A DNA stretch of 64,000 bases, taken from positions 1,240,014-1,304,013 of the forward strand of contig VIEA01000001.1 of assembly GCA_008087055.1 (NCBI GenBank), read 5' to 3'. This DNA comes from Gammaproteobacteria bacterium LSUCC0096. Its GTDB lineage: Bacteria > Pseudomonadota > Gammaproteobacteria > Pseudomonadales > Litorivicinaceae. The notes below the pieces were generated by a model, which had not been told where the DNA came from, made no database searches, and saw only the letters and a list, made by a program, of their open reading frames with translations. Position numbers and translations under genes: made by a program. This document shows positions 26,571 through 34,101 of this stretch, one piece after another. Numbering within the stretch: position 1 is the first letter of the stretch; the number at the start of each line of letters is the position of its first letter.

Positions 26571-28094
26571 TCAGTGCGCGACTTTAGCGCGTTGAAATAA
26601 ATCATCGGTCATCAGCGAACCAAGCACTGCGACAAGACCTAACACCAATACGGGGAAGCCAGGAAGTCCCTGAAGCAGAAGACCTACAGCCGCTGCAACA
26701 ATCACGGCAACCATGATGAATGCACGCTGCTGTGTTGGTTTAGCAACCATCACAAATCCAGCAACTGTGGCTATCAGAAGGCCCCAAGACAATACTGCTT
26801 GTGAACCAATCATCGCTTGAAGCGATGCGATTGCATCAGCCTCAAGTAAGCGTGTCATTTGATTCGGTGCCAGTTGTCCACCAGCAGCAACGATCGCCTG
26901 CATGCTTTGATGTTCATGAAGCGCAATCAAGCTTCCAAAATAGTTCGACGCGGGATGCATCGCGGCAAATAAAAGCGTCGCCGCACCAATCGCAAACAAC
27001 ACCTGTTTGATCCGCTCAGGAGATGCATTTTGACGCACGATATCGATACCGACGGCGAGAAGAATAATCATGCCAAGCACAATCATCTGCCAGAAGGTAT
27101 TCAACTGCGCTAGAGTCAATCCGTTGTTGATAAGTTTCAAGAGAATGACACCCAAGAAGGTTCCGAGGATTGATCCACGACCACCAAAGAGTGACGTACC
27201 GCCAATGACCACTGCTGCGATTGCATCCAATTCCCACATTTGTCCGTAGTCACTCTTGGCGTAAGGCGCGCGCCCCAAAAACATCAACGCACCAAAAGCA
27301 GCGGTGAACGAGCAGATCACATAGGCGAGTGTTTTATACAGACGAACATTGATGCCTGCTTGACGCGAGCCTTGCTCATTAGAACCAATCGCATAGGTAT
27401 ATCGGCCAAGCTTTGTATGTTTAACGATCAAGCCAAGCACAATAAAGAACGCAATGAAGATGACCAGACTCATTTGGAATGTTCGGAAATATTCGAGCCA
27501 ATTGGCATCGACCCACTGTCCAAGTGGCATCAAGAAGTCTGGCAAGGTTCCATCTTTATATCCCTGGCGAAGCGGAGACAAGGGGTTATAACGACCAAAG
27601 AAATCAAACAGCGAATCAAGCTTCGGCGTCGCCTGCGCACCTGTTGTTAGGTGGCCCGTACCGCGCCATATCGAAAGGCCCGCCAAGGTGACAATGAACG
27701 CAGGCATCCCAAACCGGGCGACCAGCGTGCCATGAATTAAACCGATCGAGAGCCCAAGGCCTATCCCGAATAGAACGGCAAGAACCGGTGGAAAGCCCCA
27801 ATATGAAGCAACGTACCCTGTCAGCGCTGCTGTCATACCCATGACAGAGCCAACAGACAAATCAATCCCAGCAGTCAGAATCACCAGCGTCATACCGCCC
27901 GCAATCACTCCAAGTGCTGCTGAGTTATTCAAAATCGTCATCAGATTGGATGGATGGAAGAATGAACGTCCATCGGTTACTAATTCAATCGCAATCGCGA
28001 GAATCACCACCGCCAGAAGAGCACCAGACCAGTCTTTCTTAAAGTAGCTCGCTAATAGTTGAGCAAACCGATCGTAGAAGGTTCTGTTATCCAC
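26571..28094 (-). CDS. frcC: Fructose-type ABC transporter permease (FrcC-like) with long C-terminal extension
   Basis: The first 360 or so residues are a typical ribose/xylose/fructose-class permease: GGMTLVILTAGIDLSVGSVMG, GMPAFIVTLAGLSIWRG, and AIAAVVIGGTSLFGGRGSI. About 140 more residues follow, with roughly three further membrane segments (around 365-385, 435-455, 460-500) and a soluble stretch between. Usual members are 320-400 aa, so 507 is long. GTG start with AGGGG upstream. It pairs with FrcB and FrcA. Confidence 0.85.
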   Translation of the reverse strand: MDNRTFYDRFAQLLASYFKKDWSGALLAVVILAIAIELVTDGRSFFHPSNLMTILNNSAALGVIAGGMTLVILTAGIDLSVGSVMGMTAALTGYVASYWGFPPVLAVLFGIGLGLSIGLIHGTLVARFGMPAFIVTLAGLSIWRGTGHLTTGAQATPKLDSLFDFFGRYNPLSPLRQGYKDGTLPDFLMPLGQWVDANWLEYFRTFQMSLVIFIAFFIVLGLIVKHTKLGRYTYAIGSNEQGSRQAGINVRLYKTLAYVICSFTAAFGALMFLGRAPYAKSDYGQMWELDAIAAVVIGGTSLFGGRGSILGTFLGVILLKLINNGLTLAQLNTFWQMIVLGMIILLAVGIDIVRQNASPERIKQVLFAIGAATLLFAAMHPASNYFGSLIALHEHQSMQAIVAAGGQLAPNQMTRLLEADAIASLQAMIGSQAVLSWGLLIATVAGFVMVAKPTQQRAFIMVAVIVAAAVGLLLQGLPGFPVLVLGLVAVLGSLMTDDLFQRAKVAH

Positions 28095-28122
28095 AACACA
28101 CCCCTGAAGTTTTAAATAGAAG

Positions 28123-28150
28123 AAAAACGCCCCGGAAGAATTTCCGGGGC
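28123..28150 (-). terminator. Intra-operon terminator between frcB and frcC
   Basis: On the minus strand GCCCCGGAA pairs with TTCCGGGGC (9 bp, 4-nt loop) and GTTTTT follows. It lies 8 nt after the frcB stop and likely allows partial read-through to frcC, giving more binding protein than permease. Confidence 0.85.
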
Positions 28151-28157
28151 ACAGGTA

Positions 28158-29102
28158 TTACATACCGATCAGCTTTTTGTACTCAGCTGATGTTTTTGGT
28201 GTCACAAGGAATGTTCCAGTATCAATACGCTTTGATACAGTTTCACCTTTTGCTGCAGCAACTGCAGCTTTCACGCCTTCATAGCCCATCTTGTAAAGCA
28301 TCTGCGCAGTATCGACGTGAACCCAACCTTGATCCATCGCGACGATTGCATCAGTCGCACCATCAAAGCCAACAAGCTTCACATCGCCGGCACTGTAACC
28401 CAGGTTTTCCAGGGCTGCTTTCGCGCCCATGGTGCCGCCATCCCATGCGTTCACAACCATTTTCACATCAGAGTGCTTGTTAAGGAGTGCTTCAACACCA
28501 GCTTGCGCTTGGTTTGAATCCCACTCTGTTGGAACGATCAAAATTTCTGAGTTAGGACGTGATGCCTTGAAACCTTTCATGAAGCCATCGCGACGCTCTT
28601 GACCAGTCGATTGCGCTTGGTTACCCGTCACATAGATAATTTTGTCACCGTCTTTGATGAGTTTCGCCGCTTCTTTACCTTGGATCTCGGCTACTGCTTC
28701 GTTGTCTGTTGCAACAAATGACGTGACTTCAGCGCCAGACACACCGGTATCAACAGCAACAACAGGAATACCTGCATCCATAGCAGCCTTCACAGCTGGC
28801 GCAATACCTGATGAATCAACAGGAGCAACTGCGATCGCGCTAACGCCCTGCGAGGTTAGGTTTTCAAAAACTTCCAACTGAGATGATAGGTCACCTTGGA
28901 ACGCTGGACCCACAGTAATGAGTTTCGCGCCAACTTCTTTAGCCGCGTCAGCAGCACCATTGTTGATCATGATCCAACCAGCATTTGTTGCTGATTTAGT
29001 GATGTAGCCCACAGTGATCTTACTGTGACCGCCAGCCAATGCTGATAGAGAGACAGAAGCGGCAACAGCGCCAGCAACTAGAATCTTTGCGAATGATTTC
29101 AT
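28158..29102 (-). CDS. frcB: Fructose-type ABC transporter periplasmic binding protein (FrcB-like)
   Basis: This ribose-class (family 4 type) sugar-binding protein has a signal peptide (residues 1-23, SLSALA-GG), then two alpha/beta lobes. Motifs include FENLTSQGVSAIAVAPVDSS, AVDTGVSGAEVTSFVATDN and NAWDGGTMGAKAALENLG. Length is 314 aa. Identification as fructose-specific rests on the frc-like neighbours (single-domain ATPase, ROK repressor), so the sugar is an inference. Confidence 0.87.
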   Translation of the reverse strand: MKSFAKILVAGAVAASVSLSALAGGHSKITVGYITKSATNAGWIMINNGAADAAKEVGAKLITVGPAFQGDLSSQLEVFENLTSQGVSAIAVAPVDSSGIAPAVKAAMDAGIPVVAVDTGVSGAEVTSFVATDNEAVAEIQGKEAAKLIKDGDKIIYVTGNQAQSTGQERRDGFMKGFKASRPNSEILIVPTEWDSNQAQAGVEALLNKHSDVKMVVNAWDGGTMGAKAALENLGYSAGDVKLVGFDGATDAIVAMDQGWVHVDTAQMLYKMGYEGVKAAVAAAKGETVSKRIDTGTFLVTPKTSAEYKKLIGM

Positions 29103-29262
29103 CGAGTTATCCTCTTTGCATTTATGTTTATTGGTCCCGCTTTCTACGCGGTTGACGTTAATGTCTCAAGATTGATGGATTGCTGTCAATAAATAAATTC
29201 ATTTGATTTAATTATTCAAAGTGTTTAGATTCGTCCCATAGTCATAACAACAGAGACATCTT
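29103..29262. promoter_or_regulatory. Divergent frcB / frcA control region
   Basis: This 160-bp gap drives frcB (minus) and frcA (plus). It is A/T-rich around 29185-29225, where TAAAT-N7-ATTTA forms a short dyad compatible with a ROK repressor site. No exact consensus can be assigned. The likely ligand-responsive regulator is FrcR, encoded behind frcA. Confidence 0.45.
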
Positions 29263-30066
29263 ATGAAATACGTTCTCGAGACTCACGGACTCACCAAACA
29301 TTACGGCGGCGTCCATGCACTCAATGACGCTGACTTCTTTCTAGAACCAGGCGAACATGTTGCCGTGGTTGGAGATAATGGCGCTGGTAAGTCAACGTTT
29401 GTGAGAAACATCACAGGTGTTGAACAACCAACCGATGGACGCATCGTTTTCTACGGAGAAGATGTCAGCTTCAGTTCGCCACTCGATGCACGCGAAGCGG
29501 GTATCGAAACGGTTTACCAAAATCTTGCCCTTGCCGATCACTTAGACGTGCCGGCCAACATTTTCTTAGGCCGAGAGGACGCATATGACGCAATCAAGAT
29601 TCCAGGACTCCCCTTTTCGATTCCGCTTGGTCCGTTTGCTTGGATGAAAGCAGGGTCCATGCGCGAACACGCGACCGAGCTCTTAGAAAAAACCGGAGTC
29701 AAAATTCCAGATCTATCTGAATCACTCGCCGGAATGTCAGGTGGTCAGCGCCAGTGTGTCGCGATTGCACGCGCAGCCGGCTGGGGCGAGAAGCTCATCA
29801 TCATGGATGAGCCAACAGCAGCCCTCGGGATTCAAGAAACGACACGCGTTGAGAACATTATTCGTGGGTTAAAGGAACAAGGAATCCCTGTCATCATTAT
29901 CTCCCACAACCTTCGCCAAGTATTTAACTTGGTTGATCGGATCTGGGTATTCCGACAAGGACGGATTGTTGGCAACAAAAAGACCTCAGAAACAGAACCC
30001 AACGAAATCGTATCAATGATCACAGGTCTCGACCAAGGCGTTCACGATAACGCGAGCTACATCTGA
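29263..30066 (+). CDS. frcA: Fructose-type ABC transporter ATP-binding protein (FrcA-like)
   Basis: This single-domain sugar ABC ATPase has Walker A GDNGAGKST near residue 37, the Q-loop in TVYQNLALADHLDV, signature MSGGQRQCVAIARA, and Walker B IIMDEPTAALG. At 267 aa it has one nucleotide-binding domain, as FrcA does, rather than the two fused domains of RbsA/XylG, so it should work as a homodimer. It is transcribed away from frcB and overlaps frcR by 1 nt. Confidence 0.9.
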   Translation: MKYVLETHGLTKHYGGVHALNDADFFLEPGEHVAVVGDNGAGKSTFVRNITGVEQPTDGRIVFYGEDVSFSSPLDAREAGIETVYQNLALADHLDVPANIFLGREDAYDAIKIPGLPFSIPLGPFAWMKAGSMREHATELLEKTGVKIPDLSESLAGMSGGQRQCVAIARAAGWGEKLIIMDEPTAALGIQETTRVENIIRGLKEQGIPVIIISHNLRQVFNLVDRIWVFRQGRIVGNKKTSETEPNEIVSMITGLDQGVHDNASYI

Positions 30067-31253
30067 TGCAGTCGCGCACCGTTCAGTCTCGCGGATCGAA
30101 TCAAGTCGCCGTAAGGCAGTACAACGAACGGCTGGTTTTACAAACGATTCGCCTGAACGGTCCACTGCCGAAAGCTGAGCTCGCGCGCCTGATTGGCCTT
30201 ACTCCTCAAACAGTGACTCACATTGTTAGAGACCTTGAAGCAGACGGTCTTTTAGTTCGTGGAGATCCTGAGCGCGGACGCGTCGGACAGCCATCAGTTC
30301 CATTTGATTTGAACCCCGATGGCGCACAGTCCATAGGCATTCATATTGGGCGACGATCGACTGAGATTGTTCTGATCAATCAGATTGGTACCATTTTGGC
30401 CAAACTAAATACGGTTTACGCATACCCGGAACCCGAAGCAATTTTAGATTTTATTAGCTCAAGCTATCGATCGCTCATTAAACGTAAATCGTGTCACGCG
30501 GAGAGGCTCATGGGTGTCGGAGTTTGCGAACCTGGCAATATCGCGGGCTGGCAGCAGCTCTTGGGCGCACCCTCTGACATCCTTGAATCATGGGAATCCA
30601 TTAATTTAAGTGATGCGATTGAACAAGCGATCGGCGTCACCCCCCTATTTTGCAACGACGCATCGGCGGCGTGTGGAGCTGAACTCCTATTCGGCCAGGG
30701 GCGACATTACGCCAACCACCTCTACACCTACATTGGATCCTTTATTGGCGGAGGACTTGTTCTCGATGGCAACCTCGTCATCGGCCGCGGCGGAAATGCA
30801 GGCGCGATCGGTTCGCTCCCGCTAGGACCACGGAGCAAAGACCAACTCATTGATCGGTCGAGTCTACTCCAACTCGAAGAGGCTCTCGTCTCTTCAGGAC
30901 TCGACCGCACAACACTTTGGAAGGATTCCAATGGATGGGAAGAGCATCGAGACCTCGTAGCGACTTGGATTACCCAGGCAGCTCCCGGGATCGCAATGGC
31001 CGCCCTCTCAGCAACAGCGCTCGTGGAACTGGACGCATTGATTATCGATGGCGCTTTTCCTGACTGGGTTAAAGCTGAGCTAGCGACAGCAATCGAGCAG
31101 GCCTCTGACAACCTCAATTGGGAAGGAATTGAGAGACCGATTCTCGTGGAAGGGACTTGCGGATTCCATGCCCGCGCACTTGGGGGCGCAGCGCTTCCAC
31201 TGCTCTCACAGTTTGCTGCAGATCACCAGAGTTTAATGAAAGCACCTGCCTGA
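30066..31253 (+). CDS. frcR: ROK-family transcriptional repressor (FrcR-like)
   Basis: The N-terminus is a winged helix (LPKAELARLIGLTPQTVTHIVRDLEADGLL) near residues 36-66. The rest is the ROK sugar-kinase-like domain (SIGIHIGRRSTEIVL, FIGGGLVLDGNLVIGRGGNAGAIG). This NagC/XylR-type layout senses a sugar or sugar phosphate and represses uptake genes. Coupled to frcA (ATG shares one base with its stop), it most likely controls the divergent frc region. Length is 395 aa. Its 3' end is overlapped by an antisense sRNA candidate. Confidence 0.88.
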   Translation: MQSRTVQSRGSNQVAVRQYNERLVLQTIRLNGPLPKAELARLIGLTPQTVTHIVRDLEADGLLVRGDPERGRVGQPSVPFDLNPDGAQSIGIHIGRRSTEIVLINQIGTILAKLNTVYAYPEPEAILDFISSSYRSLIKRKSCHAERLMGVGVCEPGNIAGWQQLLGAPSDILESWESINLSDAIEQAIGVTPLFCNDASAACGAELLFGQGRHYANHLYTYIGSFIGGGLVLDGNLVIGRGGNAGAIGSLPLGPRSKDQLIDRSSLLQLEEALVSSGLDRTTLWKDSNGWEEHRDLVATWITQAAPGIAMAALSATALVELDALIIDGAFPDWVKAELATAIEQASDNLNWEGIERPILVEGTCGFHARALGGAALPLLSQFAADHQSLMKAPA

Positions 31254-31366
31254 AACGGCAGTGTTGACGAAAGTCCTCGAGCATAAATTCGACATCCCTG
31301 TCGATGCCCGAATCCTTCCTAAAGTTCCCAATCCTTCGGGATACCGGAGACCGGCGTTTGTCCTAT
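31235..31366 (-). ncRNA. Candidate CsrA/RsmA-sequestering small RNA (RsmZ/CsrB type)
   Basis: On the minus strand about 130 nt carry seven GGA motifs (near 31361, 31332, 31326, 31318, 31314, 31296 and 31275), against about two expected by chance. One sits in a perfect hairpin, TCGACA-GGGA-TGTCGA (31289-31304). Its core ACAGGGATGT matches the CsrA SELEX core ACARGGAUGU exactly. Another is in TCCC-GAAGGATT-GGGA (31327-31342), with AAGGAT in the loop. An extended -10 promoter lies just upstream, and CACTGCC/GGCAGGTG with CTTTCATT (31263-31235) may be the terminator, though it is not strong. csrA is present in the window at 48327. Ends are estimates. Confidence 0.6.
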
Positions 31367-31372
31367 TTCTTA

Positions 31373-31401
31373 ATTATATCACGATATTTTTTTGGACAAA
31401 A
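31373..31401 (-). promoter_or_regulatory. Extended -10 promoter of the RsmZ-like sRNA
   Basis: The minus strand has TGA-TATAAT (31381-31373), a perfect -10 with an upstream TG. TTTTGT at 31401-31396 is a poor -35 at 17-bp spacing. Just upstream GGAC-N5-GTCC forms a small dyad. I see no TGTAAG-N6-CTTACA GacA box. The rest of the 31254-31557 gap is very A/T-rich and includes the peroxiredoxin promoter. Confidence 0.55.
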
Positions 31402-31557
31402 AGTCCGCGCAGACCAAAACAGCGAAGATATTGATTATAATTAACTATCGAAATGATAATTAAATACCATGTCAATCTATCAAATAATCCTTGATTAACA
31501 TATTTATATAATCATAATTTCAATATCGATTAATTTTATGTATCAAAGGATCTCAAG

Positions 31558-32100
31558 ATGAAGCAAGGACAACCAGTTCCACAAGTCACTTTCAAAACAC
31601 GTGTACGCGATGAGTCCATTGGTGGCGATAATCCATTTCGCTGGCAGGACGTCACAACGGATGACATCTTCAAAGGAAAACGCATTCTAATCTTCTCCCT
31701 TCCCGGCGCTTTCACACCAACATGCTCGACATTCCAGGTTCCAGGCTTTGAAGCCAACTACCAAACAATTCGAGACATGGGAATTGACGAGATCTACGTC
31801 GTTTCAGTGAACGATACTTTTGTCATGCGCAAATGGTTGATCGATCAAAACGTCTGCCACATCAAATTCATCCCTGATGGCAATGGCCACTTTACTCAGG
31901 GTCTCGACATGCTAGTCGACAAATCGAACCTCGGATTCGGGAGCAGATCATGGCGATACGCAGCGGTTATCGATAACGGCGTGATTGAACGCTGGTTTGA
32001 AGAGCCAGGTCGCGTGGATAACTGCGAAACGGACCCCTATGGCGAAACATCTCCAGAATCTGTCATGAATTACCTCGAAACAGTTGCAGTTGAGGCGTAA
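31558..32100 (+). CDS. Peroxiredoxin (Prx5/hybrid-type AhpC/TSA family)
   Basis: This thiol peroxidase reduces H2O2 or organic peroxides. The active-site motif PGAFTPTCS places the peroxidatic Cys at residue 56, and the middle has IYVVSVNDTFVMRKW, as in Prx5 proteins. Other cysteines (near residues 100 and 163) could resolve. No glutaredoxin domain is fused at the C-terminus, unlike Haemophilus-type hybrids. Length is 180 aa. AAAGGA lies well before the ATG. The A/T-rich upstream region shows no clear OxyR site. Confidence 0.9.
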   Translation: MKQGQPVPQVTFKTRVRDESIGGDNPFRWQDVTTDDIFKGKRILIFSLPGAFTPTCSTFQVPGFEANYQTIRDMGIDEIYVVSVNDTFVMRKWLIDQNVCHIKFIPDGNGHFTQGLDMLVDKSNLGFGSRSWRYAAVIDNGVIERWFEEPGRVDNCETDPYGETSPESVMNYLETVAVEA

Positions 32101-32111
32101 TTTGCCTCTAA

Positions 32112-32153
32112 TCCGGCTCGATACTTTCTTCCTTCTTCGAGCCGGAGCTTTTT
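32112..32153 (+). terminator. Terminator after peroxiredoxin that also holds the next ribosome site
   Basis: TCCGGCTCGA (32112-32121) pairs with TCGAGCCGGA (32137-32146) around a 15-nt loop, followed by GCTTTTTAT. The 3' arm ends in GGAG, seven bases before the ATG of the VOC gene at 32154. Termination and translation initiation of the next gene therefore use the same bases. Confidence 0.75.
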
Positions 32154-32531
32154 ATGCGAACCAACAGAATCACTCTACTTGTCGAGGATCTCGACCAGGC
32201 CATCCAATTTTATACAAACGCATTTGGGCTCTCTCTGATTGAGGATAGCCAGATCTCAGAGAGCAAACGGATCGTCCGAATTGCGACATCAGATGAAGAT
32301 GTGACCCTTAACCTTGCTACGCCAAAATTAGGAGATGAAGATCTTGTCGGCCGCCAGGCAGGCCAACGTGTGCTGGTCTTCATTGATACCAGCAATCTGG
32401 AAGCCGACCTTGCGCGGTTTACAGACAATCGCGTTGACATTATTGATGGCCCACGCACCGAGTCATTTGGTCACTGCGTTTTAGTCAAAGACCTTGTCGG
32501 CAATACATGGGAGTTTGTGGAGCGAATTTAG
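32154..32531 (+). CDS. VOC-family (glyoxalase-like) protein
   Basis: This 125-aa protein has one vicinal-oxygen-chelate repeat pair: TLLVEDLDQAIQFYTNAFGL at the N-terminus and FGHCVLVKDLVGNTWEFVER at the C-terminus, with the metal-type Glu in WEFVE. The reaction is unknown (glyoxalase, dioxygenase or fosfomycin-type enzymes share the fold). It begins 54 nt after the peroxiredoxin gene and its ribosome site is inside the terminator stem, so it may be expressed by read-through. Confidence 0.8.
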   Translation: MRTNRITLLVEDLDQAIQFYTNAFGLSLIEDSQISESKRIVRIATSDEDVTLNLATPKLGDEDLVGRQAGQRVLVFIDTSNLEADLARFTDNRVDIIDGPRTESFGHCVLVKDLVGNTWEFVERI

Positions 32532-32533
32532 AT

Positions 32534-32560
32534 AAAGAAAAGGCGGCCCGAAGGCCGCCT
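32534..32560 (-). terminator. Intrinsic terminator of the 32.6-kb sRNA
   Basis: On the minus strand AGGCGGCC-TTCG-GGCCGCCT is followed by TTTCTTT. The T-run exists only in the minus direction, so it serves the sRNA (and the hydrolase gene upstream) rather than the VOC gene. Confidence 0.88.
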
Positions 32561-32690
32561 ATAAAGTCCAAGAAAACTGGACAGGGCATGGTGACCCTGA
32601 AACCATCGGCAATCCCTAGAACGATGGCTTCAAACGAACACCGTGAATCAGTCCCCAACAACAAACGTGCCTAAGCACAACTGATTCACT
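32534..32690 (-). ncRNA. Candidate independent small RNA, about 157 nt, family not recognised
   Basis: The minus strand has promoter, folded body and terminator in order. The body starts with a 10-bp stem (GTGAATCAGT 32689-32680 with ACTGATTCAC 32652-32643) that encloses a GTGC-TTAG-GCAC hairpin. Then follow a 10-bp stem (GAAGCCATCG 32631-32622 with CGATGGTTTC 32608-32599, one G-U) with a 13-nt loop holding AGGGAT, the small stems AGGG/CCCT and GTCC/GGAC, and an 8-bp terminator with a TTCG tetraloop. It lies between two convergent genes and has no ORF of note. It is not 6S, tmRNA, RNase P or SRP RNA as far as I can compare. Confidence 0.7.
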
Positions 32691-32696
32691 CACTGC

Positions 32697-32724
32697 AGTA
32701 TATATAACCAAGAACGCTATACAA
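32697..32724 (-). promoter_or_regulatory. Sigma70 promoter of the 32.6-kb sRNA
   Basis: On the minus strand TTGTAT (32724-32719) and TATACT (32702-32697) are separated by 16 bases. The start would be near 32690. The -35 begins 33 nt after the hydrolase stop codon. Confidence 0.65.
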
Positions 32725-32756
32725 ATAACATTTTGTTATATAAAAGCACGAGGAAC

Positions 32757-33602
32757 CTAACCAACAGTTCTAGATTGTTGTTTTAACGCGCGTTTTAGCT
32801 GATAGCCAATCCAAGCTGAAACCTCATGAGCCCCTGGATCGAACATCAACATGTGCGAACCACCCTCCACCCAATGAACCTCAGTCTGATAAAACTGCCC
32901 TGCCTCACTGGCATCACGCGGACGAATCAGTTGATCGGAATCACCACTTACGACGCATACGGGCGGCATCGATTCCGCATCATACTCAGCCGGAGCGATT
33001 CTTGAGATCCCCTGTAAATCGATTGCAAGCCAAGGCGACTCATCGGTGCATTGACTGAAAAACCATCGAACCTCATCTGTGACCTCTTTTTTTGAAAAAA
33101 GAAGTCTTGCGCCAACCCGCTCTGAAACATGATGCACTCCAACTGTCAGTGCGACAGCAAGCTGTTGATAGGCCATTGGGTCAGACCACAACATCCTAAG
33201 AGAAATGGTTGAAAGACCTCTTGGCGGCACAGGACTCATTAAAACAACAGCCGACATCGGATAATGCTCACGAACTAATATTTGAGCAATCGCAGTTCCG
33301 AGCGAATGACCAACCACAATGGCTGGCTCAGCTAGCTGATTAAGAATTGAGACCACGTCCTCGACATAGTCACTCAATCGCCAATGATTGATCCGATCAG
33401 CACCTTCACTCTGACCATGACCGCGATACGACAAGGTATGTACTCGATACCCTTGATCTAATAGTGGCTGAATAAACGTCTTCGGAAAGACCCAGGCCCC
33501 AGCACAAATTCCGTGCAACATCACAATATCAGGCTGTTCCGTCGGAACCTGTGGTTCAAACACATGGTGCTCTAGTTTGAGGGTTTGCCCGTTCTTGGCC
33601 AT
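32757..33602 (-). CDS. Alpha/beta hydrolase
   Basis: The protein has the alpha/beta hydrolase core: MLHGICAGAWVFP oxyanion region, LSYRGHGQSEG, the nucleophile elbow VVGHSLGTA (Ser), and late SGDSDQLIRP (Asp) and GGSHMLMF (His). It may be an esterase, lipase or similar; the substrate cannot be told. The frame opens at 33704, but CGGAG lies seven bases before the ATG at 33602 and the N-terminus fits there, giving 281 aa. It is divergent from the GNAT gene, and the sRNA lies downstream on the same strand. Confidence 0.85.
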   Translation of the reverse strand: MAKNGQTLKLEHHVFEPQVPTEQPDIVMLHGICAGAWVFPKTFIQPLLDQGYRVHTLSYRGHGQSEGADRINHWRLSDYVEDVVSILNQLAEPAIVVGHSLGTAIAQILVREHYPMSAVVLMSPVPPRGLSTISLRMLWSDPMAYQQLAVALTVGVHHVSERVGARLLFSKKEVTDEVRWFFSQCTDESPWLAIDLQGISRIAPAEYDAESMPPVCVVSGDSDQLIRPRDASEAGQFYQTEVHWVEGGSHMLMFDPGAHEVSAWIGYQLKRALKQQSRTVG

Positions 33603-33648
33603 ACTGATCTCCGTTTCCGATAGTGTACAACCTTTGAGCAACTGCAAC

Positions 33649-34098
33649 ATGATCCACTGCCGACGCGCGACAGACGACGACCTTCCTTTTTTGATCGAGG
33701 GCAATCAATCAATCGCAACTGAAACAGAAGGCGTCCATCTCTCTGAGTCAATACTTCGACCAGGTATCCAAGCGATCATCGAAGACATCAGCAAGGGAAT
33801 TTACTGGGTCGCAGTCAACGATCAGAAAATTGTTGGCCAAATTCTGGTGACTTATGAATGGTCCGACTGGAGAAACGGTCAGATTTGGTGGATTCAGAGT
33901 GTCTATGTCTGGAAAGAAGCGAGGCGTCAGGGTGTATTTAAAGCACTGCTCAACCAAGTGACACAGGAAGCGCTCGATCATTCAGTGGTCGAGCTCAGAC
34001 TTTATGCCGACACGACCAACCGAAAAGCGCACCAGACCTATCTAAACCAAGGATTCAAGACAGGTCATTATCAGGTATTTGAGAAGCCACTTCGATAG
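33649..34098 (+). CDS. GNAT-family N-acetyltransferase
   Basis: The 149-aa protein has a typical GNAT layout: CRRATDDDLPFLIEGN at the start, IWWIQSVYVWKEARRQGVFKALL with the acetyl-CoA-binding R/Q-x-x-G-x-x motif, and ELRLYADTTNRKAHQTYLNQGF near the end. The acceptor is unknown. I used ATG at 33649 rather than the frame's first start at 33577, because the domain begins there. It converges on eda with a 3-nt gap. Confidence 0.82.
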   Translation: MIHCRRATDDDLPFLIEGNQSIATETEGVHLSESILRPGIQAIIEDISKGIYWVAVNDQKIVGQILVTYEWSDWRNGQIWWIQSVYVWKEARRQGVFKALLNQVTQEALDHSVVELRLYADTTNRKAHQTYLNQGFKTGHYQVFEKPLR

Positions 34099-34101
34099 AA
34101 G

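Noticed and set aside
31254-31380. Plus-strand reading of the 31.3-kb structure, for example as a leader riboswitch of the peroxiredoxin gene
   Set aside because: The GGA motifs, the -10 promoter and the T-rich end all point to the minus strand, and the plus strand has about 180 nt of A/T-rich sequence between the hairpins and the gene.
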